A stretch of DNA of 64,000 nucleotides from Rhodoferax sp. (GCF_013297935.1 NZ_JAAFIX010000001.1:310001-374000), one strand, 5' to 3'. Counted from the first letter of the stretch, positions 1-8,146 are shown. Notes: a model not told the origin generated them from the sequence alone. Program-made: numbers and translations.

Positions 1-831
1 GCGGGTGGTGGCCACCACGTCGGAGGTCATTTGCCACACCGTGGGTAGCGCTTCCAGGTGGAACAAGTGGGGCACCTTCACGCTGAAAGGCTCCGCCACG
101 CGCGAGAGGTCGTTGCGGATCAAATCCACAATCATCACGTTCTCGGCCTGCTCTTTGGGGGTGCTGCGCAAGCGCTCGGCGTTGGCGCTGTCTTCGTCAG
201 GGGTGGCGCCACGAGCGGCGGTGCCTTTCATGGGGCGGCCCAGAATCTGGTGGCCGTCCCAGTCAAAAAACAGCTCGGGCGACACCGAGAGCACCTGCTC
301 GTCGCCGGTGTCGATAAAAGCGCCATAGCCCCGGGGCTGCGAACGCCGCAGTGCCGAAAAGTAGGCCCAGGCACTGCCCGTGACCGACGATGCAAAAGGC
401 GCCTCCAGCTGGGCGGTGTAGTTGAGCTGGTAAAAATCGCCCGCCGCAATAGCCGCGTGGATGCGGGCCATGTTGGCGTCAAACGTGTCCCGCTGGATGC
501 GCGGAGTCCAAGTCACCTGGGGCTCTGCGGCCAGTGACGGCGCGGTGCTCTCGGCCAAGGGCTGCGCATGCACCCCGAACCACACCAGGGGCCCCTCGGC
601 CGGGTGCACTTGCAAGGCAGCATCGAAAGCCGGCGCCGCCTCGTAGCGCACATAACCCACACACCACAAGCCCTGGCGGCTGAGGGCGTCCACTTGCTGC
701 AGGACTGGCTTGACTTCGTCCAACGTGCGGGCCACCAGCACCTGTTGCGGCTCGCCGAACGCGTGGCGCGTGGCGGCCCGGCCAGGGTGGTGGGGGTCCG
801 CAAACTCCAGCAGCGCGCGGGGAATCGTCAT
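1..831 (-). CDS. pabB: Aminodeoxychorismate synthase component I (PabB), 3' end outside window
   Basis: This is the chorismate-binding subunit that aminates chorismate to 4-amino-4-deoxychorismate for folate synthesis in the cytoplasm. The frame is open from an ATG at 829-831 to the left window edge (277 codons), so the C-terminal part is missing. Recognisable family segments are YQLNYT, the conserved FFDWDG and GRPMKGTAARG blocks, the ENVMIVDLIRNDLSRV block, and LEALPTVWQMTSDVVA near the edge. The IRNDL and MKGT segments belong to the chorismate-binding domain and separate PabB/TrpE enzymes from unrelated proteins. PabB is preferred over TrpE because the protein starts almost directly with a short N-terminal domain, but TrpE-like paralogues cannot be fully excluded. 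It runs in the same direction as the transglutaminase-like gene upstream at 868-2019, with 36 bp between them. Confidence 0.85.
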   Translation of the reverse strand, partial: MTIPRALLEFADPHHPGRAATRHAFGEPQQVLVARTLDEVKPVLQQVDALSRQGLWCVGYVRYEAAPAFDAALQVHPAEGPLVWFGVHAQPLAESTAPSLAAEPQVTWTPRIQRDTFDANMARIHAAIAAGDFYQLNYTAQLEAPFASSVTGSAWAYFSALRRSQPRGYGAFIDTGDEQVLSVSPELFFDWDGHQILGRPMKGTAARGATPDEDSANAERLRSTPKEQAENVMIVDLIRNDLSRVAEPFSVKVPHLFHLEALPTVWQMTSDVVATTR

Positions 832-867
832 AGGCAAGGATGGCTCAGGGGCTCGGTGGGTTCAGGC

Positions 868-2019
868 TCAAGCGCTTAGTTCTTTGGCGCTGATTTGGTA
901 CTTGAAGTCGTCCGGCGCGTAAGAGTCGAGGCGACCGGCTGCGGTTTCTGCGGCGGGGTACATAAAAAAGCCCAGCTTGGGGCCGCTGGACTGGGGCAGC
1001 ACCACATCGTGGGCCACGTTGTAGGCCATCCAGTTACCTTCCCAGCCCCCAAACAGGCCCTTGTTCACCGGGGCCACCAGCGGGTTGCTGGCGGACTTGA
1101 TCCACTCTTGGGTCTCCTGGCGCATGACCTTGGCCACGTCGGCCGGGTCCATGCCCACCCAGCCGTAGCCTTTGAGGTAGACCTCGGCACGGCAGTGCTG
1201 CGCACCCTTGAGGCTGGCCGAGTTGCCGCCCAGCTCGCGGTAGCCGAAGGCGCTAGGCGCCACGCGCAGGCCATACACATCGCGCGCGGGCACGCCAACG
1301 GCGCGGCACAGGCCCACAAACAAGGCGTTCAGGTCGGCGCACTTGCCGCCCAGGTTGTTGGTCTCCAGCATGGTTTTGATGTCGCCCTCGCCGCAGCCGC
1401 GCACTTTGGGTTCGCGGAAGGTGTTGGTCACGATCCAGTCGTAAATCTTTTGCACCTTTTCCACATCGGTCTTGGCGCCACGGGTGGCCTCTTGGGCGGT
1501 GGTGCGCACAATGCCGTCCATCGGCAACAAATCGGTAGGCTGGGTCCAGAACTTCAGGGTGGCGGCGTCTTCGGCCACCGCAGTCTTCTGGCTCCAGTCC
1601 TGGGCGCGGCTGCGGGTGCGGATGCGGCTGGTCAGCTCCACAAAGGGTTTGGCCTGGTCAGCGGCAAAATCCACAAACAACATGCGGGCGCCGGTGGTGT
1701 TGTCGTCTTCCATGCGGGCGGTGCCGTTGCTGGAGTAGCTGCTCTCCAGCGACTGCTGCCAATCGCTGTTGACTGAAGGCACGGGCAACCACAGGCGGGT
1801 GCCGCCTTGGGGCTTGGCCATATCGACGCGGGTGGTGACTTCAAAGGTGCGCCATTCGGCGGGCTTGGGGCTGAACTGGCGTGTGGCCACAGGCACTGTT
1901 TGTGCAAAATTGATAGTAGGTAGCGCAGTACCTACGAGGGCTAGAGCCGAATTTCGCATAAATTTGCGGCGCGCAGACGAAGCGGTGGCGCGGGTGGCTG
2001 GGCTGGTGTGTGTGGTCAT
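868..2019 (-). CDS. Tat-exported transglutaminase-like domain protein
   Basis: This 383-residue protein has a transglutaminase/protease-like core. The N-terminus carries a twin-arginine signal (ARRKFMRNSALALVG, residues about 17-31) followed by a hydrophobic stretch and an Ala-Gln cleavage region, so it is predicted to be exported folded to the periplasm. The papain-like triad is visible: Cys in GGKCADLNALF (about residue 228), His in GAQHCRAEVYLKGYGW (about 275) and Asp in GMDPADV (about 291). Family members are found in cell-wall or peptide processing, but no substrate can be named from sequence. Part of the signal-peptide-coding region (1905-1948) matches a short interspersed repeat found elsewhere in the window, suggesting that the element inserted into the gene and was kept in frame. 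It is divergent from dinG. Confidence 0.8.
   Translation of the reverse strand: MTTHTSPATRATASSARRKFMRNSALALVGTALPTINFAQTVPVATRQFSPKPAEWRTFEVTTRVDMAKPQGGTRLWLPVPSVNSDWQQSLESSYSSNGTARMEDDNTTGARMLFVDFAADQAKPFVELTSRIRTRSRAQDWSQKTAVAEDAATLKFWTQPTDLLPMDGIVRTTAQEATRGAKTDVEKVQKIYDWIVTNTFREPKVRGCGEGDIKTMLETNNLGGKCADLNALFVGLCRAVGVPARDVYGLRVAPSAFGYRELGGNSASLKGAQHCRAEVYLKGYGWVGMDPADVAKVMRQETQEWIKSASNPLVAPVNKGLFGGWEGNWMAYNVAHDVVLPQSSGPKLGFFMYPAAETAAGRLDSYAPDDFKYQISAKELSA
1905..1948 (-). repeat. Interspersed AGCCC/GCGC/ATAG element inside a signal-peptide coding region
   Basis: Read on the minus strand this stretch gives GGCTCTAGCCCTCG, then TGCGCT, then CTATCAATTTT. That is the same order of blocks as the copies at 25016, 33746 and 46060. 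It encodes residues about 24-38 of the Tat-exported protein in frame. The match is by eye and allows several mismatches. Confidence 0.45.
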
Positions 2020-2124
2020 CTATAGAACGCTCAAAAGGTGCTGCTTCGGCAAAGGCGCGATTATCCCCTGCTCCCTGTATATTCAGCGCTCCCGCCCCAC
2101 CTGGCCCTACGGGCCCACCTCCCC

Positions 2125-4284
2125 TTGAGCGCCGACTTTTCCACCCTGCCCCCCGCCAGTGCCACGCTGGCCCGCCACGCCCTGCATGCTTTTGAGCAGG
2201 TGGTGGGCAGCACCAGCGGCTTTCGTGTCCGCCCCGGCCAGCACCAGATGGCCGAAACCGTGGCCGCCACGCTGGCCCAGGCCGACATCGGCGAGCACCC
2301 CAATCCCACCAAAGCCATTGCGGTCATTCAGGCCGGCACCGGCGTGGGCAAAAGCGCGGCCTATGCCAGCACCGCCATAGCCATGGCGCTGGAGCGCAAA
2401 ACGCGCGTCATCATCAGCACCGCCACGGTGGCGCTGCAAGAGCAGCTCATGACCAAAGACCTGCCTGCGCTGGTCCGCAGCATGAACCAGCCCTTTGCCT
2501 ACGCCCTGGCCAAGGGCCGGGGCCGCTATGTGTGCAAAGTGAAGCTGGAGCGGCTGGTCGGCAGCGGTGCCGCAGAAGACGATTTGTTTGACGACGACCT
2601 GCCCCAGCCCAAAGTGAGCGCCCTGTCGCAAGAGGCCATCGAAGAGCGCCGCCAAGCCCTGTTTGAGAGCATGGCCCACAAGCTGGCCGTGGCCACTTGG
2701 GACGGCGACCGCGACAGCCTGGCCGACACACCCGACCCGCGCGACTGGTCGGCCGTGGCCGCCGAGCGCCACACCTGCACCGCCCGCCACTGCCCGCGCT
2801 ACAAGGAGTGCAGCTACTACAACGCCCGCACCAAACTGGCTGAGGCCAATGTCATCGTGGCCAACCACGACCTGGTGTTGGCGTCTTTAGGCATGAAGAC
2901 CCTGCCCGACCTCGACAACTGCCTGGTGGTGTTTGACGAAGGCCACCACCTGCCGGCTGTGGCGCTGGACCAGTTCTCCAGTGCCATGGACTTGAGCAAC
3001 CTGCGCTGGCTCGACAAGCTGCCAAAAACCATGAACGACGTAGCCGGCAAGCTGGCCCTGCACTTGGGCGAAGACGTGCAGACCGTGACCAGCCAGCTCA
3101 AAGGCGCCCTCACCTCCGTGGCCCGCATGGCCATGGACTTGGTGTGGGCCCACACCGGCCAGGACACTCACGGCGGCGGCAAAGACGGCACCTTGCGCTT
3201 TGCCATGGGCCTGCTGCCCGAGGCACTGCACGAGCCGGTGCGCCAAATTCAGGCGCAGGCCACCGGCCTGTCCAAAGCGCTGGAGGCGCTGGGCGTGGAC
3301 GTGAAGGCCATCGCTAAAGACGACCCCAGCCAGGCCGTGCTGTGCGCCCAGCTCTATGCCCAGCTGGGCGGCATTGCGCCGCGCTTGGGCAGCCTGGTGA
3401 GCACCGCCAACCTGCTGCTGGAGCATGGCGAGCAGCCGCTGGCCAAGTGGCTGCAAGCCGAGAGCGAGAGTGGCTACCTCACCATGACCGCCCACGCCTG
3501 CCCCATCGTGCCGGGCGATTTGCTGCGCCAGTTTTTATGGAGCCAGGTGCGCGGCGCCATTGTGACCAGCGCCTCGCTCACCAGCTGCGGCAGCTTTGAC
3601 TACTTTTTGAAAGAAGCCGGCCTGTCGAACAAACCCTATGTCACTGCGCTGGAAGTGGCCAGCCCTTTCAACTACGCCAAGCAGGGCAGCCTGACCGTGG
3701 TGCACACCCGCACCGAACCCAAACAGGCCGACGCCTACACCGCCGAGATGGTGCGCGCGCTCATGGAAGACATCGAGCAAGTGAAACGCGGCGCACTGGT
3801 GCTGTTCACCAGCCGCGCCCAAATGCGCGCCGCATCCGACGCCGTGCCCGGCCACATGATGGACATGGTGCTGGTGCAAGGCACCCAGTCGCGCACCCGC
3901 CTGCTGGCCGCGCACGCCGAGCGCGTGGAGAGCGGCTTACCCAGCGTGCTGTTCGGCCTGCAGAGCTTTGGCGAAGGGCTGGATTTGCCCGGCGCCCTGT
4001 GCGAAACCGTGTTCATTGCCAAGCTGCCCTTCGCCCCACCCAGCGACCCGGTGGACGAAGCCCGTGCCGAGTGGCTGCGCAGCGTAGGCCGCGACCCCTT
4101 CAACGAACTGGTCATCCCCGCCACCGGCGTGAAACTGCTGCAATGGACCGGCCGCGCCATCCGCACCGAAGACGACCGCGCGCAAGTGATTTGCTACGAC
4201 AAGCGGCTGACGCAAACGAGTTACGGCAAGCGGATGCTGGCGGGCTTGCCTGCGTACAAGTTGGGGACGCGGGCGTTGGGGTGA
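2125..4284 (+). CDS. dinG: ATP-dependent DNA helicase, DinG/XPD family
   Basis: This is a superfamily 2 5'-3' helicase of about 719 residues, with a role in repair and in resolving R-loops or G-quadruplexes. Motif I is GTGVGKS, motif II is DEGH in VVFDEGHHLP, motif V is QSFGEGLDLPG and motif VI is QWTGRAIR. Cysteines in YVCKVK, TCTARHC and YKECSYY are spaced as expected for the 4Fe-4S cluster of DinG/XPD enzymes. A GTG at 2038 in the same frame would add 29 residues (LLRQRRDYP...) that look like translated intergenic DNA, so the TTG at 2125 is preferred. Neither start has a strong ribosome-binding site. It is divergently transcribed from the transglutaminase-like gene, and no convincing LexA box is present between them. 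Confidence 0.85.
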   Translation: MSADFSTLPPASATLARHALHAFEQVVGSTSGFRVRPGQHQMAETVAATLAQADIGEHPNPTKAIAVIQAGTGVGKSAAYASTAIAMALERKTRVIISTATVALQEQLMTKDLPALVRSMNQPFAYALAKGRGRYVCKVKLERLVGSGAAEDDLFDDDLPQPKVSALSQEAIEERRQALFESMAHKLAVATWDGDRDSLADTPDPRDWSAVAAERHTCTARHCPRYKECSYYNARTKLAEANVIVANHDLVLASLGMKTLPDLDNCLVVFDEGHHLPAVALDQFSSAMDLSNLRWLDKLPKTMNDVAGKLALHLGEDVQTVTSQLKGALTSVARMAMDLVWAHTGQDTHGGGKDGTLRFAMGLLPEALHEPVRQIQAQATGLSKALEALGVDVKAIAKDDPSQAVLCAQLYAQLGGIAPRLGSLVSTANLLLEHGEQPLAKWLQAESESGYLTMTAHACPIVPGDLLRQFLWSQVRGAIVTSASLTSCGSFDYFLKEAGLSNKPYVTALEVASPFNYAKQGSLTVVHTRTEPKQADAYTAEMVRALMEDIEQVKRGALVLFTSRAQMRAASDAVPGHMMDMVLVQGTQSRTRLLAAHAERVESGLPSVLFGLQSFGEGLDLPGALCETVFIAKLPFAPPSDPVDEARAEWLRSVGRDPFNELVIPATGVKLLQWTGRAIRTEDDRAQVICYDKRLTQTSYGKRMLAGLPAYKLGTRALG

Positions 4285-4543
4285 CCGGGGCTCGGGTCGC
4301 GGCTTTCGGGGACTGGCAGGAATCGACCCATTTCAGTCCGAATAACTAAGGAATTCCGCGCATAAAGGCCGACGTTCAGTGATTTCCGCAACGACGTACA
4401 GAGCGGCTCATGGAAAACCAATATTCGACCTGTTCTTCAACTTTCCCATAGTCTGTATAGGAACGGCGCTAGGCTGTCTGAGCTGGGCCAGTTCGAAACC
4501 CTAATGTTGCGCTGTGTTTCCCCCAATCGAGTGAGAATCGTCC
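4285..4543. other. Intergenic stretch with no recognisable gene
   Basis: Between dinG and the collapsed island copy I see no coding pattern, tRNA, inverted repeat or transposase trace that I can support. It marks the left transition from GC-rich core DNA to the AT-richer island. Confidence 0.4.
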
Positions 4544-4622
4544 ACGCAGGAGCACTCGCGCAAGCGCCCTCCACCAGAAAAATCGCATCACCCCACGGAT
4601 GCAGCCACGAGCGAAGCGAGAT
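4544..4622 (-). pseudogene. Scar of the ABC-type binding protein signal peptide (second copy)
   Basis: This aligns without gaps to the first codons of the intact binding protein at 9216-9294 (constant offset 4672). The reading resembles its signal peptide: SLRSWLHPW followed by IFLVEGACASAPAW, against SPRRWLRPW and IFLLGAGFGNAPALA. The ATG has become ATC (4620-4622) and homology stops at about 4544. It shows that the duplicated locus once extended past the aldolase into the next gene. Confidence 0.6.
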
Positions 4623-4655
4623 ACCGGCCTATCGGAGAGACGCAGACGGCAGCGC

Positions 4656-5231
4656 CTAGTGCCAGCGAATATTGAAGCGATCTTCCAGCGTCTGGACCTG
4701 CTCTGGTGCCAGTGGTGCAGTTCGCCCGTGGGACCAGCAATACAGCTTGGCGGTCTCTTCTAGTTCCTCCAAGACCGCCATGGCCTGTGCTGGCGAGCGG
4801 TGCCATACGTTGGGGCCAAGTCGCTCCAACATCACTGCGTGTAGCCCGATTCCGGCATTGGCATACGCCTCTATGCACTGCCCGACCGTGCCGGCCACCT
4901 CAGTAGAGCCCGGAAGCCCATAACGGATCAAAGGCACGCGCCCCACCTTCATCACAAAGTACGGTGTGAGTGCGGGGAGCAACTCTTGCCACTGAAACTT
5001 GCCACAGCTCAAGCCCACATCGCCCATGGAAAGAGAAACGCTGTAGCTGCTGTGCGTATGTATTACGCACCGAACCTGAGGGTCGCTTGCCCTTGTGGAT
5101 TCATAAATTTTGCGGTGCAATGCAATGGTTTTGCTAGGAACATCGCCCGCTACATACTCCCCCTGTGCGTCGAGCAGCGAAAGGCGTTCCGGCTTCAAGA
5201 AGCCTAAGCAAGCGTCAGTCGGTGTTATCAG
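4656..5231 (-). pseudogene. 5'-truncated class II aldolase/adducin gene (second copy)
   Basis: This is a diverged copy of the aldolase at 9325-10041. About the first 45 codons are missing: recognisable homology starts at LITPTDACLGF (5231) and runs to the stop. Upstream of that point the sequence abruptly becomes the GntR gene fragment. A TTG at 5198 could give a 180-residue product, but it would lack the N-terminal helix and GNISVR segment of the fold. It shares with the full copy the loss of the catalytic Glu (PSKTIALH) and of the NHG His (LERLGPNVW). Many third-position differences from the full copy show it is older than the adjoining identical block. Confidence 0.75.
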
Positions 5232-5475
5232 GTAGACCCCGCATGCCGCGTCGAGGAATCACCTCCACCAAACCCTCTTTGGCCAAACGAATCAGAGCCT
5301 CACGCACAGGCGTACGGCTCATACCTAGCTGCAGTGCGATTTCTTGCTCTAGCGCCTGAAAACCAGGTGCCCACACGTTGTCTAGGATTCGACGACGCAG
5401 CCCTTGATACGCGGCATCGACCATATTGACCGGGTCTTCTTTGGCTTGTAAGTCTTGAGACATAGATGCTTTCAA
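5215..5475 (-). pseudogene. GntR regulator reduced to its winged-helix domain
   Basis: Codons 1-79 are identical to the intact regulator at 16763-17461, covering the complete GntR winged helix (SRTPVREALIRLAKEGLVEV). After RRGMR the frame runs into aldolase DNA, adds GLPDNTD and stops. The whole FCD ligand/dimer domain is gone. The start is TTG 5475 or ATG 5463, and the TTG overlaps the SMP-30 stop as in the intact copy. It may be a dead remnant or an expressed HTH-only peptide. The junction (5229-5237) has a short shared CAGGTAG, consistent with a microhomology deletion. Confidence 0.75.
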
Positions 5476-6209
5476 ACAGAACCGGGATAGTTCCAGTGGG
5501 TCGGTGCAACACCCTGTACCGGCATGGCGATTTTCAAAATTGACTGGCCCAGCAAGCAGCCGAGGTAGGCCTCGCGCAATTGCGGACCGGCAAATGCAAT
5601 GCTGGAAATGTTCTTAAGGTGTCGGCTTTTGACGCCGTCCAGATGGGGGCGGTCCATCGTGCTGCTTTGGTAGGCAGCCTCCACCCATGCCAAGTGGTCT
5701 GGGTCCACATCCTGAATGTGCACCGTCTGGCGTCCGTCTGGGGTCACATGTATCAGACTGTTGCTCACAATACTGACGACCCACACGCCGCCCTCAACGT
5801 CAAGCGCGAGTCCATCGGGAAACACGCCTGGACCAAACTCCGCGACAACTTGCTTAGTACCCAGACTACCGTTCTCCGCAATAGCGAATCGAGAGAGGCG
5901 CCGTGTAAATGTCTCATTCACATAGAGCCACTCGCCGGCGGCATCGACCACACACTCATTGGTGTAGCCCAAACCATCCGCGACGATGCGGGCGCCTTTG
6001 GCATCCATCATCACCACGAACCCGTCATCGCAGGTCTTGCGGTAGCCCAGGGACCGCGGCGTCAGCCGCGTACTCACCGTGATCCAAAAACGCCCTTGCC
6101 GGTCTTCGACTACATAGTTGGTCGGCGGCAAGTCGACGCCGTCCACGGTCTGCAATACAGGGCGGGTTTGACCATCTCGGTCCAACCGGTACACGCCACC
6201 GCGCTCAGC
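5238..6209. repeat. 972-bp block identical to 17224-18195
   Basis: All reading frames compared across this block give identical products in the two copies. The block covers the GntR HTH region and most of the SMP-30 gene, at a constant offset of 11,986. On the left, identity breaks at the GntR/aldolase junction. On the right it breaks sharply at 6210 (18196), after which the SMP-30 N-terminal codons differ at many third positions. This is the signature of recent duplication or gene conversion. Confidence 0.8.
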
Positions 6210-6476
6210 ACCTAGGTGGGCAAGTAGAAATGCCCCATCTCGCAAGAGCGCAATACCGTTGGGTTTGAGCACTTCACCATCAACGGGACTACCTACGTAC
6301 AGCTGTTGTTGGCCGTTGGGCCCAATATGGGCTACGCCACCACGCCAGTCCGCCGTGAAGATGTCGCCACTGGCCGTAGCTAATACGCACTCTGGCCGCA
6401 CTAAGTCAGTACCTATCCAATCTTCGGGCCGAATCGGCTGCATTGGTTTCGTAGTACTAGCGGCAGGAATTTTCAT
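5472..6476 (-). CDS. SMP-30/gluconolactonase family protein, copy 1
   Basis: This is a 334-residue six-bladed beta-propeller lactonase, predicted to hydrolyse a sugar lactone to the free acid. Family features are the early metal-ligand Glu in DLVRPECVLAT, the NGIALLRDGAF and PTNYVVEDRQGRFWITVS blocks, YTNECVVDAAGEWLYVNET with the metal-binding Asn, and PDGLALDVEGGVWV with the catalytic/metal Asp. No signal peptide is seen, so it is cytoplasmic. The C-terminal three quarters are identical to the copy at 17458, while the first about 88 codons differ. A double operator lies 25 bp upstream of the ATG. Downstream it overlaps the truncated GntR gene by 4 bp. The gene itself appears intact and is probably expressed. 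Confidence 0.85.
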   Translation of the reverse strand: MKIPAASTTKPMQPIRPEDWIGTDLVRPECVLATASGDIFTADWRGGVAHIGPNGQQQLYVGSPVDGEVLKPNGIALLRDGAFLLAHLGAERGGVYRLDRDGQTRPVLQTVDGVDLPPTNYVVEDRQGRFWITVSTRLTPRSLGYRKTCDDGFVVMMDAKGARIVADGLGYTNECVVDAAGEWLYVNETFTRRLSRFAIAENGSLGTKQVVAEFGPGVFPDGLALDVEGGVWVVSIVSNSLIHVTPDGRQTVHIQDVDPDHLAWVEAAYQSSTMDRPHLDGVKSRHLKNISSIAFAGPQLREAYLGCLLGQSILKIAMPVQGVAPTHWNYPGSV

Positions 6477-6500
6477 AGCGAGTTAGCAAGGCAATTTCAT

Positions 6501-6528
6501 TTAATGTATTTGTTAACGTGTACGTTAA
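6501..6528. promoter_or_regulatory. Double GntR-type operator before SMP-30 copy 1
   Basis: Two overlapping 16-mers share a TTAA: TTAATGTATTTGTTAA (6501-6516) and TTAACGTGTACGTTAA (6513-6528). The arrangement and the 25-bp distance to the start codon match the site before the other SMP-30 gene. Perfect 17-bp outer arms (6488-6504 and 6525-6541) extend the dyad. Confidence 0.7.
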
Positions 6529-6626
6529 ATGAAATTGCCTTATTGGGGTTTACCCTTTTTGGGGTTCTGAGCCCGCCAGGCTTGCAAACCCTGTTCTTGA
6601 TTTTGATAGCAGGGGGCTTTTCCATA

Positions 6627-6646
6627 TACTGTTTATAAATACAGTA
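6627..6646 (+). promoter_or_regulatory. LexA (SOS) box
   Basis: TACTGTTTATAAATACAGTA matches the classical CTGT-N8-ACAG LexA site, including the flanking TA bases. It ends 19 bp before the ATG of the decayed imuA, so the SOS promoter has been kept although the gene is damaged. Confidence 0.8.
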
Positions 6647-6665
6647 AATTATTAGAGCCATTGCC

Positions 6666-7136
6666 ATGACTAGCGCTGCGCGCACCCAAGCTACTTCGGT
6701 AGACCTGCAGGCCCTGCATTCCGGGGTGTGGCGCGCCCATACGTTGGCGGATGCTACGCAGGCGGTTCACGCCACGGGGGAGGCGCTGCTGGACACCCAT
6801 TTGCCCGGCGGCGGCTGGCCGGTGGGGGCACCGCTGCCACCGTTAGTACCGGCTTTGCATACACAGGGTTTGGCAGTGCAGCGGGTGCAGGCCCCAGATG
6901 CAGCCCAATGCATATGGTCTGCTGACCATGCTCTGCGGTGTGCCGAAATAGATGTGCTGCTGTGGATGGGCTCAGAGCAGCGCGCCCATGGTACGCGCGC
7001 CGGCACCCGATACGACGCATTGCGTCTGAACCAACGGCAGCGGTTGCAGATGGCGGCGGTTGAGCACCAGACGTTGTTGTTTGCGTTTGGAGTGAGTCAA
7101 CCGCTAACAGCTAACAGACATAAAAGGCGCCTTTAA
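6666..7136 (+). pseudogene. imuA: Decayed imuA (SOS translesion-synthesis accessory protein)
   Basis: The 156-residue frame keeps the ImuA N-terminus (LHSGVWRAHTLADA, then ALLDTHLPGGGWPVGA) and then jumps to a late ImuA segment (PPLVPALHTQGL, DAAQCIWSADHALRC, RLQMAAVEHQTLLFAFGV). Roughly 40 residues of the RecA-like core normally lie between these, so an internal in-frame deletion is inferred. The last about 15 residues (SQPLTANRHKRRL) are unlike the family and run into the convergent DctP gene. ImuA normally works with ImuB and DnaE2 in SOS mutagenesis; neither gene is present here. A LexA box sits directly upstream. The gene lies between the two copies of the catabolic locus, suggesting the island inserted into an imuA-imuB-dnaE2 cassette. 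Confidence 0.65.
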
Positions 7137-8146
7137 GGACGCATCGCTTTGGCGTCCGCAAGGATCGCATCGACATCTGCCCCGTACACGGTGCGCGCAC
7201 GGGGATATACCCCTTCCATCGCTTGGCGAAATTGTTGACGATTAGGCACCACGACCTTTGCGCCGTCAGCTTTCATTGCGGCAATATTGGCTTCGTCGGC
7301 GTCACGGGTCAGCGTGCGGGACAGATTGCTGGCTTCTTGCCCCGCTTTCATAAACCGCTGCCGGTCGGCTGCGCTAAGCCGTTGCCACAGTGTCTCAGAC
7401 ATGACAAAGGGTATCGGGCTGTAGACATGCTGGGTTAGCACGATATTGGGGGCAACCTCATAGAAGCGCATGGAGCGAATGGTATCGACAGGATTTTCTT
7501 GGCCATCAACTGCACCAGACTGAATGGCGCTATACACATTCGTAATCGGCAACACCACCGGCTCGTAACCTATGGACTCCATGATCCACTTGATCATGTC
7601 GTTAGGGAAGACGCGTATTCTCTTGCCTTTTGCGTCTGCAGGTTGGTTTAGCGGCGTCTTAGTTGTGAAACTCCGAAAGCCGGCCTCCCAAGTTGCCAAA
7701 TAGCGAATGCCTTTTGCGGGAAGCTTGTCAAACTGCTTGGCCAACCATGTTGAGTTGTCATAAAGTCTCCATCCATGCTCATAGCTATCTACGAGGTAAG
7801 GCAAAGCCGTAAGATTCAACTCGTTCACCAAGCCTGCAAAGCTGCCGGTAGCACTGGTAGTAAAGTCCAATCGGCCTTCTGCCACTGCTTTCACATTTTG
7901 AGGGTCGTTGCCTAGTTGGCCCGAGTGGAACACCAGAATGCGGTAGCGGCCCCCGGTGTATTCTTCGACTTTCTGAGCGAAGGCCTCTGCAGCAGCATGG
8001 CGGGAGCCAGAGGGTGTGTCAGTGTGATTGAGTTTGAGTACAGTGACGGCGGGTTGAGCTTGAACCACTGGCGCGGCACTGGCCAGCACCGCTACCAATA
8101 GACGCGAAACCCAAAAAGAAACACTAATAAAATTACGATTGTGCAT
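7133..8146 (-). CDS. dctP: TRAP transporter substrate-binding protein DctP, second copy type
   Basis: This 337-residue periplasmic solute receptor has an N-terminal signal peptide (hydrophobic VSRLLVAVLASAAPVV, cleavage near VQA-QP). DctP hallmarks are LKLNHTDTPSGSRH at the mature N-terminus, the ligand-carboxylate Arg region GKRIRVFPND, and AIQSGAVDGQENPVDT. Family receptors bind organic acids or acid sugars through that Arg. It is the last gene of the minus-strand island series, 8 bp after the ABC-type binding protein, and has no membrane partners of its own. It may share the DctQM pair at 11.7-13.5 kb with the other DctP, from which it clearly differs. Its stop codon overlaps the decayed imuA. 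Confidence 0.88.
   Translation of the reverse strand: MHNRNFISVSFWVSRLLVAVLASAAPVVQAQPAVTVLKLNHTDTPSGSRHAAAEAFAQKVEEYTGGRYRILVFHSGQLGNDPQNVKAVAEGRLDFTTSATGSFAGLVNELNLTALPYLVDSYEHGWRLYDNSTWLAKQFDKLPAKGIRYLATWEAGFRSFTTKTPLNQPADAKGKRIRVFPNDMIKWIMESIGYEPVVLPITNVYSAIQSGAVDGQENPVDTIRSMRFYEVAPNIVLTQHVYSPIPFVMSETLWQRLSAADRQRFMKAGQEASNLSRTLTRDADEANIAAMKADGAKVVVPNRQQFRQAMEGVYPRARTVYGADVDAILADAKAMRP

Noticed and set aside
895-1776. Long open frame opposite the transglutaminase-like gene
   Set aside because: His/Gly/Ala-rich antisense product typical of GC-rich coding DNA, with no domain; the minus-strand gene has clear motifs.
2080-2096. Possible LexA site upstream of dinG (CTGTATATTCAG)
   Set aside because: Only the left half matches; there is no ACAG at the required distance, unlike the clear site at 6627-6646.
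4285-4543. Possible insertion-sequence remnant left of the island
   Set aside because: No transposase fragment, terminal inverted repeat or target duplication could be recognised.
7124-7135. 12-bp palindrome AAAGGCGCCTTT at the imuA'/dctP junction
   Set aside because: Too short, lacks a loop and a T tract; not supportable as terminator or operator.
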